From positions 62,001-126,000 of the forward strand of contig NZ_JAUSUD010000012.1 of the NCBI RefSeq assembly GCF_030813355.1: a stretch of 64,000 bases of DNA. The letters run 5' to 3'. A program made the translations under genes and the position numbers. Positions 1 through 9,364 of the stretch are shown here, piece by piece; positions within the stretch are counted from its first letter, which is position 1; each line of letters begins with the position of its first letter. Source of the DNA: Metabacillus malikii. GTDB lineage: Bacteria > Bacillota > Bacilli > Bacillales > Bacillaceae. The notes under the pieces were generated by a model. That model was given only the letters and a program-made list of their open reading frames with translations, was not told the DNA's origin and searched no databases.

Positions 1-3000
1 ATTTGGAAACTCTCTATTTAGCTAACAATGACGTGAACGACATTGCTGCACTAGAAAGCTTAACAAATCTTGATTATTTAAATATCTCTGGCAATCCAAT
101 TGATTTTGCAGAAGGCACAGCATCATACAATGTTTTAAATAGTCTAATGAATCAAGGCACATATGTGTACTATGACCAACAATTTGATATGGTTGACAGC
201 TATGTGTATGTAAATGAAGTTCGTGATACAACAGCAGCTATCGAATGGGGAATTGAATTAGAAGCTTCAGAAATTGAATCTGTTGGCGTGTATGTCAACG
301 ATGCATATATTGAATTACCTAAAGAAGCATATGCAAGCTATACACTTGAGCAATTAGTGGCAAATAAAGAGTATGAAGTTATGCTTGAAGTTGTTGCAGT
401 AAATGGTTCTCACTACACGTCGTGGACAAGCTTCCGAACAGAACGTTCTCTCGAAGAGTTAACGACTGCTTCATTTGAAGCAACAATTAAAGATGAAATA
501 AATTTAACAGGCTTAGAATTTACAATTGAAGGTATTGAAGCGAGCAATCAAGATATCTTCTACTATGGTAATCTGGCAAAAGATGGCCAATTTAGAAAAG
601 GATATCGTACAAATAATGAATTCAATCTCCCTTATGGAAAATATGAAGTCATTGTTCATGGTCAAGGTATCATTAAAAGTAAAATCGAAGAAGTCGAAAT
701 CACAAAAGATGCTTCTTACCCGATTTCAATTGCGCTCGAAAGCATTGAAAAAGAAATAGGTGAAGCGATAATCAAGGTAGTTGATGAAAATGGAGAGCCG
801 ATAACAGAGTTAGAATCTTTATCTCTTTATAGTCCATCAATCTATCAAGCCTTTGATTATTCGGTTGGATCTTATTATGAATGGGGCATCACAAACGCAA
901 ATGGTGAGTATACAATTGCAGATTTTGTTTACGCAGATGATTATTATGTGAACATCGGTGCGGAAGGATATAAGCCATTTTATAATGAAGCATCCATCTC
1001 TAAGGAAAATAATGAACTTACGATTACACTGAAACAAGGCGCAAAACTTGAATTAGAGGTCATTGATGCCAATACAGGTGCGGCACTAGGTGCAACCTAT
1101 AACGTATACGGTAATCAGTCCTATGCATATGGCGAAGTTCAAGCAGGTTCATATACAATCGGTGGCCTTGAAGAAGAAAATCTTACAGTTGAAGTAAGCA
1201 TGGAAGGCTATCAAACTGAAACATTAAATGTCACTAAATCAGATTTCGTTGATAAAAAGGCTGATTTAGGAATAGTAGAATTACAAAGAGAAAAATTCAT
1301 TGAAGGTAAGCTTTATAAAGCAGACCGCACAACACCAGCAACCTATGTTTATGTCTATCTGTATGATGAACAAGGAAACTATGCTGGTTCAACAAGAACA
1401 GATACGTCTGGCTACTTCAAGCTTCGTAATGTGGAAGCAGGTAAATATACTCTAAAAACAGAGGATTATTACTTGCCAAATATTGAAGCAAAAGTAAATA
1501 CAGATGAGTCTTACTACACGTTCTACCTTGAAGAAAAGCAAGAAGGTTCTTTCTCAGGAGATGGTAACCTCTTTGCATCGTCAACTCGTACCGTTGTTCC
1601 AGGTAAAACGATTAAATATCGTTTTGATTATAAAAATAATGGCGACGAAGCGGTAGATGACGCATCATTTAAGATTGAATTACCTGACGGTGTGACATTA
1701 GTAAAAGAATCAATCTTAGTAAATGGAGAGCCTGCCGTATATAATAAAGGTCTCGATTTACCAGAAGTTGCTGCTGGCGCTACAGGAGAAGTAACATTTG
1801 AAGCGACAGTTGTAGCAGAATATACAAGTCCAGTTGTTGCTGCAAATGCTGTTTTAGAAACAAATGGTCAGCAATTTGTAAAATCAGCTTCAACAAATGT
1901 ATTATTTGTTACAATAAATGCACCTAAGAAAACAGCTACATCAACAATTAAAGTATATGGTGAAGCAAAAGCTGGCGGTAACGTAACGGTTGAAGTATAT
2001 GATGGAACAGTTAAGTTAGCATCAACTAAAGTTTCAGGTCGATGGTGGTATGCTGATGTTGCCCTTCCAGTTAAAAAGGGAGAAGAAAGTTCACATCGAC
2101 TCTATGCAAAAATTATTGATGGTGAAACGTCAAATGTTACAGAGCATGTTGAAGTAGCATATGAACCATCAATCCCTACGCTTGAAGACGTTACGATTCA
2201 AGCAGGCTGGAACAAAGATATTAAACCAAATCCTTATACTGGGATCGCAACGTTTGCCATTACCGAATTTACACAAGTAGATTTTGAATTGAAGTTCGAT
2301 AAACATGTCGAAAAAGCAAAAATTCACTTTATCGGTAAGGAATATGAACTTTCATCAGAGGATGGACTACATTTCACCGGATATATTCCAGGAGACTGGA
2401 GCTCATATGGTGAGCAACTAATGGAAATTGAATTTGATGGAATAAAAATTCCACTTATGGAAGTCATTGTGCTAATCGACCCTTCAGGTTATGTCTTTGA
2501 AGGTAGCATCGACAACAAACTATCAGGTGTCACAGCAGTTGTCGAAGAAAAACAAAACAATGTATGGAAAAACTGGAACGCGCAAAATTTCGGACAAATC
2601 AATCCGCAAGTAACTGGTGAAGATGGAAGATACGGCTGGGACGTACCACAAGGCCAATGGAGAGTTATCTTCAGTAAAGATGGCTATAGCACTCACATAA
2701 GCCGAATTGTCACTGTTCCACCACCAGAAACAGAACTAAATGTACCATTAATTCGTGAGGACGACCCAATCGTCACAGCTGTAACACCAGCAAACAAATC
2801 TGCTGATGCAGCTGTAGACAACAGCATCAGCGTTGAATTCGATCGCCTCATGAACCAAGAACATGTAAATGAAAACATCCAAGTCATCAATAAAGCAACC
2901 GGTAAGACAATAGAAGGAAGCTTCACATATGAAAATCTGTCTGGATACAAAACACAAAAACGTGCAGACGGCTACATCGACTATGTTGAAGACAGTACTA

Positions 3001-4253
3001 AAAAGCTATCAAGCTGGTTCGAATTCACACCAACTGAACCACTTGCAAACGATACAACCTATCAAATCGTCATCAAAGCTGAAATGGCCGATTATGACGG
3101 TAAAACACTTGGGGAAGACTATGCAACTGAATTTACGACTGCAGTAGCTGTTGAAGAACCAGATGCAGGAGAAACTCCAGGCGAAGGAACAGACGAACCA
3201 GACGCAGGAGAAACTCCAGGCGAAGGAACGGAAGAACCAGATACAGGAGAAACACCTGACGAAGGAACAGACGAACCAGGTAAAGGAGAAACTCCAGGTG
3301 AAGGAACGGACGAACCAGATACAGGAGAAACACCTGACGAAGGAACAGACGAACCAGGTACAGTAGAAACTCCAGGCGAAGGAACGGAAGAACCAGGTAC
3401 AGGAGAAACTCCTAACGAAGGAACAGACGAACCGGATGCAGGAGACAAACCAGATGATGGAACTGCAAAGCCACAGCCAGGTGAAGAGATAGAGAAACCG
3501 GCAGATGAACAGGAGCAAGATCATAATAAAAGTGAAGGCTTAATCGAGAATGTTTCAGCATTCGAGAAGCAAGATGACATTTATGTCTATCATAAAGCTG
3601 GAGATACATTTACAATTAAAGCTGCTGTACTAGATAAACTGGATAACAATTCAAAAATCCAATTAACAAATGGTAACGTAAAGGCATTAATACCAGTGGC
3701 ACTCATGAAAAATAGGGCAGATGCAACATTTACATTTGGGGATGTAACGCAACATGTTGCAAACAAAAATAATGATGCGTTAACTGAATTAATTGACTTT
3801 ACATTATTAGTTGATGGTAAACAAATTACTAATTTCGCTTCTACACCGATTACGCTAACATTTAACGTAAATCCAAGCGAAATAAATAATTGGGATCACC
3901 TCCGTGTATACTATATAAATGAGAATGGTGATAAAGCTGAAGAAATAGAAACAAGCTTTAACCTATCAACAAATGAAGTATACGCAACTGTCACACACTT
4001 TAGTGTATATGGTGTATTTGAAGTTAACTCAGCAACACCTGTAGAAGATACTCAAACACCTGATGCTGATAAAGCGACAAACACTGATAAAACACAAACT
4101 ATAGATAAAGTGCATCCAGTGAAACAAGATACTGAAAAACAAACTGAACTTCCGAACACAAGTACAAATATGTTCAATCTAATTTTACTAGGATTCATCA
4201 TCTTGTTAATTGGTACTGCAATCGTATTTATACAAAAAAGAAAAAATGCATAA
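1..4253 (+). CDS. Giant sortase-anchored surface protein, 5'-truncated by the window
   Basis: The reading frame is open from the first bases, so the true start lies upstream; about 1,416 residues are visible. The visible part starts in a leucine-rich repeat (residues 1-45), then an FN3-like segment (about 65-145), several carboxypeptidase-regulatory/transthyretin-like beta domains (about 150-520), a DUF11-like domain (about 530-650), an SbsA-type Ig domain (about 910-1040) and eight 11-residue repeats of the type GETPGEGTDEP (about 1045-1150). It ends with LPNTS (about 1383-1387), a hydrophobic helix and the basic tail KRKNA, a sortase sorting signal. The S in place of G recalls the LPDTS/LPDTA signals handled by class D sortases in B. 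subtilis. It is probably an adhesin or wall-stalk protein; its ligand is unknown. No sortase gene is visible in the window. Confidence 0.85.
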   Translation, partial: LETLYLANNDVNDIAALESLTNLDYLNISGNPIDFAEGTASYNVLNSLMNQGTYVYYDQQFDMVDSYVYVNEVRDTTAAIEWGIELEASEIESVGVYVNDAYIELPKEAYASYTLEQLVANKEYEVMLEVVAVNGSHYTSWTSFRTERSLEELTTASFEATIKDEINLTGLEFTIEGIEASNQDIFYYGNLAKDGQFRKGYRTNNEFNLPYGKYEVIVHGQGIIKSKIEEVEITKDASYPISIALESIEKEIGEAIIKVVDENGEPITELESLSLYSPSIYQAFDYSVGSYYEWGITNANGEYTIADFVYADDYYVNIGAEGYKPFYNEASISKENNELTITLKQGAKLELEVIDANTGAALGATYNVYGNQSYAYGEVQAGSYTIGGLEEENLTVEVSMEGYQTETLNVTKSDFVDKKADLGIVELQREKFIEGKLYKADRTTPATYVYVYLYDEQGNYAGSTRTDTSGYFKLRNVEAGKYTLKTEDYYLPNIEAKVNTDESYYTFYLEEKQEGSFSGDGNLFASSTRTVVPGKTIKYRFDYKNNGDEAVDDASFKIELPDGVTLVKESILVNGEPAVYNKGLDLPEVAAGATGEVTFEATVVAEYTSPVVAANAVLETNGQQFVKSASTNVLFVTINAPKKTATSTIKVYGEAKAGGNVTVEVYDGTVKLASTKVSGRWWYADVALPVKKGEESSHRLYAKIIDGETSNVTEHVEVAYEPSIPTLEDVTIQAGWNKDIKPNPYTGIATFAITEFTQVDFELKFDKHVEKAKIHFIGKEYELSSEDGLHFTGYIPGDWSSYGEQLMEIEFDGIKIPLMEVIVLIDPSGYVFEGSIDNKLSGVTAVVEEKQNNVWKNWNAQNFGQINPQVTGEDGRYGWDVPQGQWRVIFSKDGYSTHISRIVTVPPPETELNVPLIREDDPIVTAVTPANKSADAAVDNSISVEFDRLMNQEHVNENIQVINKATGKTIEGSFTYENLSGYKTQKRADGYIDYVEDSTKKLSSWFEFTPTEPLANDTTYQIVIKAEMADYDGKTLGEDYATEFTTAVAVEEPDAGETPGEGTDEPDAGETPGEGTEEPDTGETPDEGTDEPGKGETPGEGTDEPDTGETPDEGTDEPGTVETPGEGTEEPGTGETPNEGTDEPDAGDKPDDGTAKPQPGEEIEKPADEQEQDHNKSEGLIENVSAFEKQDDIYVYHKAGDTFTIKAAVLDKLDNNSKIQLTNGNVKALIPVALMKNRADATFTFGDVTQHVANKNNDALTELIDFTLLVDGKQITNFASTPITLTFNVNPSEINNWDHLRVYYINENGDKAEEIETSFNLSTNEVYATVTHFSVYGVFEVNSATPVEDTQTPDADKATNTDKTQTIDKVHPVKQDTEKQTELPNTSTNMFNLILLGFIILLIGTAIVFIQKRKNA

Positions 4254-4256
4254 ATA

Positions 4257-4295
4257 AAGAGGGGGACTGGCATCAACATGATTGCCAGCCCTCTT
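4257..4295 (+). terminator. Imperfect hairpin after the surface protein gene
   Basis: Arms AAGAGGG...CTGGCA (4257-4272, with a 3-nt bulge) pair with TGCCAG...CCCTCTT (4283-4295). There is no clear U-tract, so termination may be partial. It lies between the surface protein and the small lipoprotein gene. Confidence 0.5.
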
Positions 4296-4328
4296 GCTAT
4301 TAATCATGATAAAGAAAGCGTGGAAATT

Positions 4329-4544
4329 ATGTTAAAAAAGAAAATAGTAGCTATCGGTATGATATCTGCAGCATTGCTTACTTCTGCTGTAGGATGTTCA
4401 AATGAAGAAGAAAAGGCAAAGGAAGAAGCAAATAGCACAGAATTGAAGAAGGAAATACAAGATTTGAAATTGGAAAATAGTGAATTGAAGACTGAGAATG
4501 AGAAGTTGAAGAAGAAGGTTGAGATTTTGCAGAAGAGTAAGTGA
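4329..4544 (+). CDS. Small lipoprotein with coiled-coil tail
   Basis: 71 residues. A basic start (MLKKK), a hydrophobic stretch and the lipobox-like TSAVGC predict lipidation at Cys23 and anchoring on the outer face of the membrane. The rest is a highly charged E/K heptad-like coiled coil (about residues 25-71). An upstream in-frame ATG at 4278 lies inside the terminator-like hairpin and would spoil the signal peptide, so 4329 is preferred; the ribosome site before it is weak. Function is unknown. It may be co-expressed with the large surface protein by read-through. Confidence 0.65.
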   Translation: MLKKKIVAIGMISAALLTSAVGCSNEEEKAKEEANSTELKKEIQDLKLENSELKTENEKLKKKVEILQKSK

Positions 4545-4571
4545 GAAATAATTTCTAGGAAAATACATTTC

Positions 4572-4602
4572 ACCCACAGTCAAGGCTTCTGTGGGTATTT
4601 AT
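4572..4602 (+). terminator. Likely terminator after small lipoprotein
   Basis: ACCCACAG (4572-4579) pairs with CTGTGGGT (4589-4596), followed by an A/T-rich tail containing ATTTATTATTTT. Confidence 0.5.
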
Positions 4603-4644
4603 TATTTTGTTGTATATTTATAATGGATCTATTATCCAGTATCA

Positions 4645-4673
4645 TTGTCTTTTTGATTAAAGTTAAGTATATT
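4645..4673 (+). promoter_or_regulatory. Predicted SigA promoter for glycosyltransferase gene
   Basis: TTGTCT (4645-4650), a 17-nt spacer, TATATT (4668-4673); the start codon is at 4709. Confidence 0.5.
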
Positions 4674-4708
4674 ATACTAAGGTTTTGTTTTAAAAAGGAT
4701 GTGTATAT

Positions 4709-5530
4709 ATGACGATATCAGTTGTAATTCCAACTTTTAACAGAGCTCATATAATTGAGAGCTCTATTAAAAGTGTACTAAATCAAACAGTTCCACCAGA
4801 AGAGATTATTATCATTGACGATCATTCAACAGATCATACGTTAGACGTCATTAAATCTATTAAAGATGTAAGAATAAAATATGAGTTAAATAAAGGCATT
4901 AAAGGAGCGAACGGTGCCCGAAATACAGGAATTAAAATGGCAAAAGGGAAATATATAGCATTTCAAGACAGTGATGATGTTTGGTTACCTACTAAGCTGG
5001 AGAAACAAAAAAACTACATGATGGAAAATCCAAATGTTGATATGGTTTTTTGTAGTTTAAATTTAAATAAGGGTGAAAGAGAAATACCATCTCGTAAAGT
5101 TAGAGGGAACGAGATACATGACCAATTAAAACGTGGTAATTTCATAAGTACACAAACCATCTTTATAAAGAGAGATGTTGCGTCAGAAAACCTATTTGAC
5201 GAATCACTTATGCGCTTCCAGGATTGGGACTTTTGCCTAAGGGTAGCAAAAAACTATACTATTGAACATTTAAATGAAGCATTAGTTATGGTAGAACAAC
5301 AAACTGACAGTATCTCTAAGAAAGTAAATGGAGCAAAAGCACTTGAGGAGTTATTTGAGAAACATCCAGAGTTAGCTAATTATGATTTAAATATCAAAGC
5401 AATGTATATTAATGAATTGGCTCACAAAAATAAGCTTGAAGGAAAGCTGATTAAGTCAGTTTCACAAGAAGTATATTCAAACTTATTGAAAATATATGAA
5501 AGAATATTTATTCGAAGTCCAAAAATATAA
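4709..5530 (+). CDS. Family 2 glycosyltransferase
   Basis: 273 residues. The GT-A nucleotide-sugar fold is clear: N-terminal VVIPTFNR, IIIIDDHSTD at about 30-40, the GANGARNTGI segment near 70 and the DxD-type DSDDVW near 90. A conserved RFQDWDFCLR acceptor-side motif follows near 170. It probably adds one sugar to the lipid-linked surface-polysaccharide repeat on the cytoplasmic side. No membrane segment is visible. It is the first gene of the polysaccharide region and is separated by 240 bases from the next glycosyltransferase. Donor and acceptor cannot be read from sequence. Confidence 0.85.
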   Translation: MTISVVIPTFNRAHIIESSIKSVLNQTVPPEEIIIIDDHSTDHTLDVIKSIKDVRIKYELNKGIKGANGARNTGIKMAKGKYIAFQDSDDVWLPTKLEKQKNYMMENPNVDMVFCSLNLNKGEREIPSRKVRGNEIHDQLKRGNFISTQTIFIKRDVASENLFDESLMRFQDWDFCLRVAKNYTIEHLNEALVMVEQQTDSISKKVNGAKALEELFEKHPELANYDLNIKAMYINELAHKNKLEGKLIKSVSQEVYSNLLKIYERIFIRSPKI

Positions 5531-5770
5531 TATTTCTAAAAAATCTTTTCAAAAAAGTGTTATTAGAATTTACTTTGATTAGCCGAATATAAAAAATTCA
5601 GTATTGTAGAATGAAGCAAACTTTATTTAAGTGTGATTTATCACTTTAATGTAAATTATTTATTCCTGAAACGGGTTAATATTTTGTATTTAACCAAATG
5701 TCATTATTTGAAAAGTATCATATTTATTAATGTTTCCTTTGAAAAAAACTTCAGTTAGGGAGAGTATGCA

Positions 5771-6658
5771 ATGGATAAGGTAGATATTCTGCTGCCAATA
5801 TATAATTCATATGAAGAAACGAAAAACTGTATTGAAAGTATATTGGCACATACTTCAGAAAACAGTTATAACCTATTTTTATTAGATGATAAAAGTCCGG
5901 ATGTAAGAATTGAGCAGTTAACAAAAGAGTATTCGAAGCTACATGCTAATATATTTGCTGTTAGAAATGAAACTAATCTTGGGTTTCCTGGTAATGTCAA
6001 TAACGGCTTTAAAATAAGCGAAAATGATGTGATTGTGTTAAATAGTGATACATTAGTTTCACCGGGTTGGTTGGAAGGCTTATGGACAATAGCTAATAGC
6101 GATGAAAGAATTGCTGCAGTTAATCCTATGAGTAATTATGGTATTATCTCGGGTTTACCAACAGCTAACTCAGAAATTAACAGTCTTTTCACTTTTGAAG
6201 AGATTTACAAATTGTACATAAAGTATAGTAGTGTACAAAGGTCTGTTGAAAGTCCGTTATTAATTGGTTATTGTATGTATATGAAGCGATCAGCATTAAA
6301 TTCTGTAGGCTTATTTGATTCTGAAACTTTCAAAAGAGGTTATGGGGAAGAATCCGACTGGTGTATGCGTGCTAGAAAACAGGGTTTGAAATTAGTAGTA
6401 GCTACTAATGCGTATGTTCATCACATTGGTGGTGTTTCATTTGGTGCTGAAAAAGAAAAGCTAAGAAGTACATCCAGGGAAATTCTTTTAAAAAGGTACC
6501 CTAACATTGACTTTGAATTAGAACAATTTGTAAAAAATAATTATTTTAAAGATATGAGAAAAGGAATTATTAAGGAACTTGGGTTTGTTAAAAGGAAAAC
6601 AACCGTACCACTAAAACTGAAAATGATAAAACATTATTTTCTAAATCTTAAAGGATAA
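5771..6658 (+). CDS. Family 2 glycosyltransferase, rhamnosyltransferase-like
   Basis: 295 residues, GT-A fold. Motifs are ILLPIYNSYE at the N-terminus, LLDDKSPD near 40, TNLGFPGNVNNGF near 75, VLNSDT (a DxD variant) near 92, and a C-terminal RGYGEESDWCMRARKQG followed by YVHHIGG. The GxExxDWCxRAR pattern is common in rhamnosyl- and other O-antigen-type glycosyltransferases. The rml operon at 20-24 kb supplies dTDP-rhamnose, so a rhamnosyl donor is plausible but unproven. An AGGGAGAG ribosome site lies just before the ATG. The flippase gene follows 39 bases later. Confidence 0.8.
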   Translation: MDKVDILLPIYNSYEETKNCIESILAHTSENSYNLFLLDDKSPDVRIEQLTKEYSKLHANIFAVRNETNLGFPGNVNNGFKISENDVIVLNSDTLVSPGWLEGLWTIANSDERIAAVNPMSNYGIISGLPTANSEINSLFTFEEIYKLYIKYSSVQRSVESPLLIGYCMYMKRSALNSVGLFDSETFKRGYGEESDWCMRARKQGLKLVVATNAYVHHIGGVSFGAEKEKLRSTSREILLKRYPNIDFELEQFVKNNYFKDMRKGIIKELGFVKRKTTVPLKLKMIKHYFLNLKG

Positions 6659-6697
6659 TATGTAAAAGAAAATAAAATAAAGGTTTGAAAAAAATCA

Positions 6698-8140
6698 ATG
6701 AAGAAACTAATTTCAAATTATCTATATACTGTATTGTATCAGCTATTATTAATGCTCACACCCTTTATTACTACTCCATATGTTGCTAGGGTTTTAAAAG
6801 CTGAAGGTGTAGGGATAGATGCCTATGTATTATCTATTGTACAGTTATTTATCGTTTTTATCGTATTAGGTATTCCTTTATACGGAAGTAGACAGATAGC
6901 TGTTAAAAATAATAAGGAAGAAACATCGAAGGAATTTTGGTCGATTTTTTCATTTCAGGCGATTATTTCGCTTTTGAATATAGTCGTGTTCTTACTATTT
7001 ATCCTATTACTAGATAATTATACAAACTTATTTTACATACACTTTTTAACACTTCTAGCATACAGCTTTGATATTTCATGGTTTTTTATAGGTAAAGAAC
7101 AAATTAAGAAAATCTCTATAAGAAATATGATCGTGAAAGTTTTGGGGATTATTTTAATTTTTTCTTTTGTGAAAGATGCGGATGATTTACCCTTATATGT
7201 CCTGATTAACGGTGGGACCCTATTTTTTGGCCAACTTATTATGTGGATCCCTTTATTAAAAGAAGTGAAACTTGTAAAAATAAGTTTTGATGATATGAAA
7301 AAACATGTTAGTCCAATAATGGTGTTGTTTATACCACAGCTTCTCATACAAGTTTATGTATTGGTTAACCGAATTATATTAGGGAATATCGCTGGAGAAA
7401 TTGAAGTCGGCTATTATAATCAAGCAAATAAAGTAATAAAAATTGCATTAGGGGTAATTAGTTCAATTGGTACAGTGTTATTACCAAGAATGGCGTCAGA
7501 ATTTTCTAAAGGGAATCAGGATATGGTTAAAAAGTATACAACATATACTCTTCAATTCGTATTAATGATTACCTTACCTATGACACTCGGTATGATGGCA
7601 ATAGCACCAAACTTTGTAGTTTGGTTTTTAGGTGATGAATTTTTAGATGTATCGACTATTTTGATATTAATGAGTCCGGTGATTTTTTTTGTGGGGCTAG
7701 CAAATGTTTTTGGTATTCAAGTATTAGTGTCAACGAATCAACAAAAAAAGTACTCATTATCTATAACAATTGGCGCTTTATTAAGTCTAATTATAAACTA
7801 TTTATTAGTATCTAAATATGGTAGTATTGCGACAACAATTGCATTGTTAATTGCTGAAGCAACTGGTGCTCTAATCCAAATGTATTTTGCAAGATCTTAT
7901 TTTATATTCAGAGAATTTATTACGTTGTTTATAAAGTACTTCATTCTAAGTGGATTTGTTTATGTTTCTGCAAGTACAATCGGAGAATTTGTTGAGATAA
8001 CACCGGTTTTATTAACACTGCTACAAGTCTTTGTAGGAGCGATGATATACCTACTAGGTTTATTTGTTATTAGAGATACATTAGTATTAAAATTAATAGG
8101 GTCAATTCAACATAAAATAAGAAAAAAAGTAAATGAATAA
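6698..8140 (+). CDS. Polysaccharide repeat-unit flippase (Wzx/MATE-like)
   Basis: 480 residues, almost entirely hydrophobic, with about 12-14 predicted membrane helices. The N-terminus (NYLYTVLYQLLLMLTPFITTPYVARVL) is typical of the polysaccharide transporter family in the MOP superfamily. It should flip undecaprenyl-linked repeat units from the inner to the outer face of the membrane for polymerisation by the Wzy-like protein at 17-19 kb. It sits between glycosyltransferases and galU, as expected for a Wzx/Wzy-type cluster. Confidence 0.88.
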   Translation: MKKLISNYLYTVLYQLLLMLTPFITTPYVARVLKAEGVGIDAYVLSIVQLFIVFIVLGIPLYGSRQIAVKNNKEETSKEFWSIFSFQAIISLLNIVVFLLFILLLDNYTNLFYIHFLTLLAYSFDISWFFIGKEQIKKISIRNMIVKVLGIILIFSFVKDADDLPLYVLINGGTLFFGQLIMWIPLLKEVKLVKISFDDMKKHVSPIMVLFIPQLLIQVYVLVNRIILGNIAGEIEVGYYNQANKVIKIALGVISSIGTVLLPRMASEFSKGNQDMVKKYTTYTLQFVLMITLPMTLGMMAIAPNFVVWFLGDEFLDVSTILILMSPVIFFVGLANVFGIQVLVSTNQQKKYSLSITIGALLSLIINYLLVSKYGSIATTIALLIAEATGALIQMYFARSYFIFREFITLFIKYFILSGFVYVSASTIGEFVEITPVLLTLLQVFVGAMIYLLGLFVIRDTLVLKLIGSIQHKIRKKVNE

Positions 8141-8259
8141 TAACATTATGTATTGTTGGAACAGTATTTTATAAGTATTAAGTTATTTTGACAGGTTATT
8201 GCTGAGTAGATAGGCTCTGTAGGAATCGAGATTTCTTATTATTGAAAGAGGTGCTTATT

Positions 8260-9141
8260 TTGAAAATAAAAAAAGCTATTATTCCAGCTGCTGGTTTAGG
8301 TACTAGGTTCTTACCAGCCACAAAAGCGCAACCGAAAGAAATGTTACCTATTGTTGATAAGCCAACTATTCAATATATTGTAGAAGAAGCTGTCGAATCT
8401 GGAATAGAGGATATCATTATTGTAAGTGGACGCGGGAAAAGAGCAATAGAAGACCATTTTGATAAATCATACGAACTCGAGGAAACTTTGGAAAAAAAGG
8501 GAAAGTTAGATGTTCTAGAGGAGATGCGTTCAATTTCTAATATGGCAAATATTCATTATATTCGCCAGAAAGAACCGAAGGGACTTGGACATGCTATATA
8601 TTGTGCAAGAAGATTTATAGGCAACGAGCCATTTGCTGTAATGCTAGGTGATGACATCGTCCAAAATGAAAGTGAACCATGTCTAAAGCAGTTGATAAAT
8701 ATGTATAATAAATATTCCTGCTCGGTTGTAGGTGTACAAAAGGTTCCAAATGAAGACGTGTCAAAGTATGGAATTATCGGATTGGATTCAGAGAGCAGTG
8801 ATGATCGTTCTTTTTATATAAATACGCTTGTTGAAAAACCTAGCCTTGAAGTTGCTCCATCAAATTATGCTGTCATGGGCCGGTATATTCTGGAACCCGA
8901 AATCTTTAGTATACTTGAAAATCAATCGCCTGGTGCGGGCGACGAAATTCAATTGACTGATGCTCTAAGAACATTAAATGAATCTAGACAAGTTATAGGT
9001 TATCATTTTGAGGGAAAAAGATACGATGTTGGTGATAAGCTTGGTTTTATAAAAGCACAACTAGACTTTGCACTTGATAGAAAAGACTTAAGAGAGAACT
9101 TAATAGAATATATTAAAGAAATCCATAATTCTTATAATTAA
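8260..9141 (+). CDS. galU: UTP-glucose-1-phosphate uridylyltransferase
   Basis: 293 residues, the usual GalU length. It carries the nucleotidyl-transferase signature ([22 protein letters not shown]) at the N-terminus, GLGHAI near 105 and the metal-binding LGDDI near 125, followed by VEKP and [12 protein letters not shown]. It makes UDP-glucose for surface glycans. TTG at 8260 is chosen as start because GAAAGAGGTG sits 6 bases upstream; an in-frame TTG at 8242 would place the ribosome site inside the gene. The 8141-8259 leader has a perfect TTGACA but only a weak -10, so a separate promoter is possible. Confidence 0.93.
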   Translation: MKIKKAIIPAAGLGTRFLPATKAQPKEMLPIVDKPTIQYIVEEAVESGIEDIIIVSGRGKRAIEDHFDKSYELEETLEKKGKLDVLEEMRSISNMANIHYIRQKEPKGLGHAIYCARRFIGNEPFAVMLGDDIVQNESEPCLKQLINMYNKYSCSVVGVQKVPNEDVSKYGIIGLDSESSDDRSFYINTLVEKPSLEVAPSNYAVMGRYILEPEIFSILENQSPGAGDEIQLTDALRTLNESRQVIGYHFEGKRYDVGDKLGFIKAQLDFALDRKDLRENLIEYIKEIHNSYN

Positions 9142-9150
9142 GATATAAAA

Positions 9151-9194
9151 GAAAAGTCACACCTGTAATTACTAGGTGTGACTTTTCTTTTTGT
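9151..9194 (+). terminator. Strong terminator after galU
   Basis: GAAAAGTCACACCT (from 9151) pairs with AGGTGTGACTTTTC, followed by TTTTT. Confidence 0.9.
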
Positions 9195-9210
9195 TCAGAT
9201 AATATAAATA

Positions 9211-9240
9211 TTGAAATTTCATGCATATTTTGAGTATAAT
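9211..9240 (+). promoter_or_regulatory. Predicted SigA promoter for PA14-repeat glucosaminidase
   Basis: TTGAAA (9211-9216), an 18-nt spacer, TATAAT (9235-9240). It leaves a leader of over 100 bases before the start codon. Confidence 0.6.
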
Positions 9241-9364
9241 TTCCTAAAAAGAGGATAATGAAAATGTCTAAATTTGTGTTATTATGTAGAAGTAGATATA
9301 TTTTAATATATCGATTTAACTATAAATTAATAATCTAGTATATTAGAAGGGTGTGATTCATAGT

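Noticed and set aside
3009-3524. Long minus-strand frames opposite the surface protein repeats
   Set aside because: They come from the low-complexity GETPGEG repeat read in reverse; no ribosome site and no protein-like composition.
4278-4328. Upstream start for the small lipoprotein
   Set aside because: The ATG lies in a hairpin loop and would add a hydrophilic stretch before the signal peptide.
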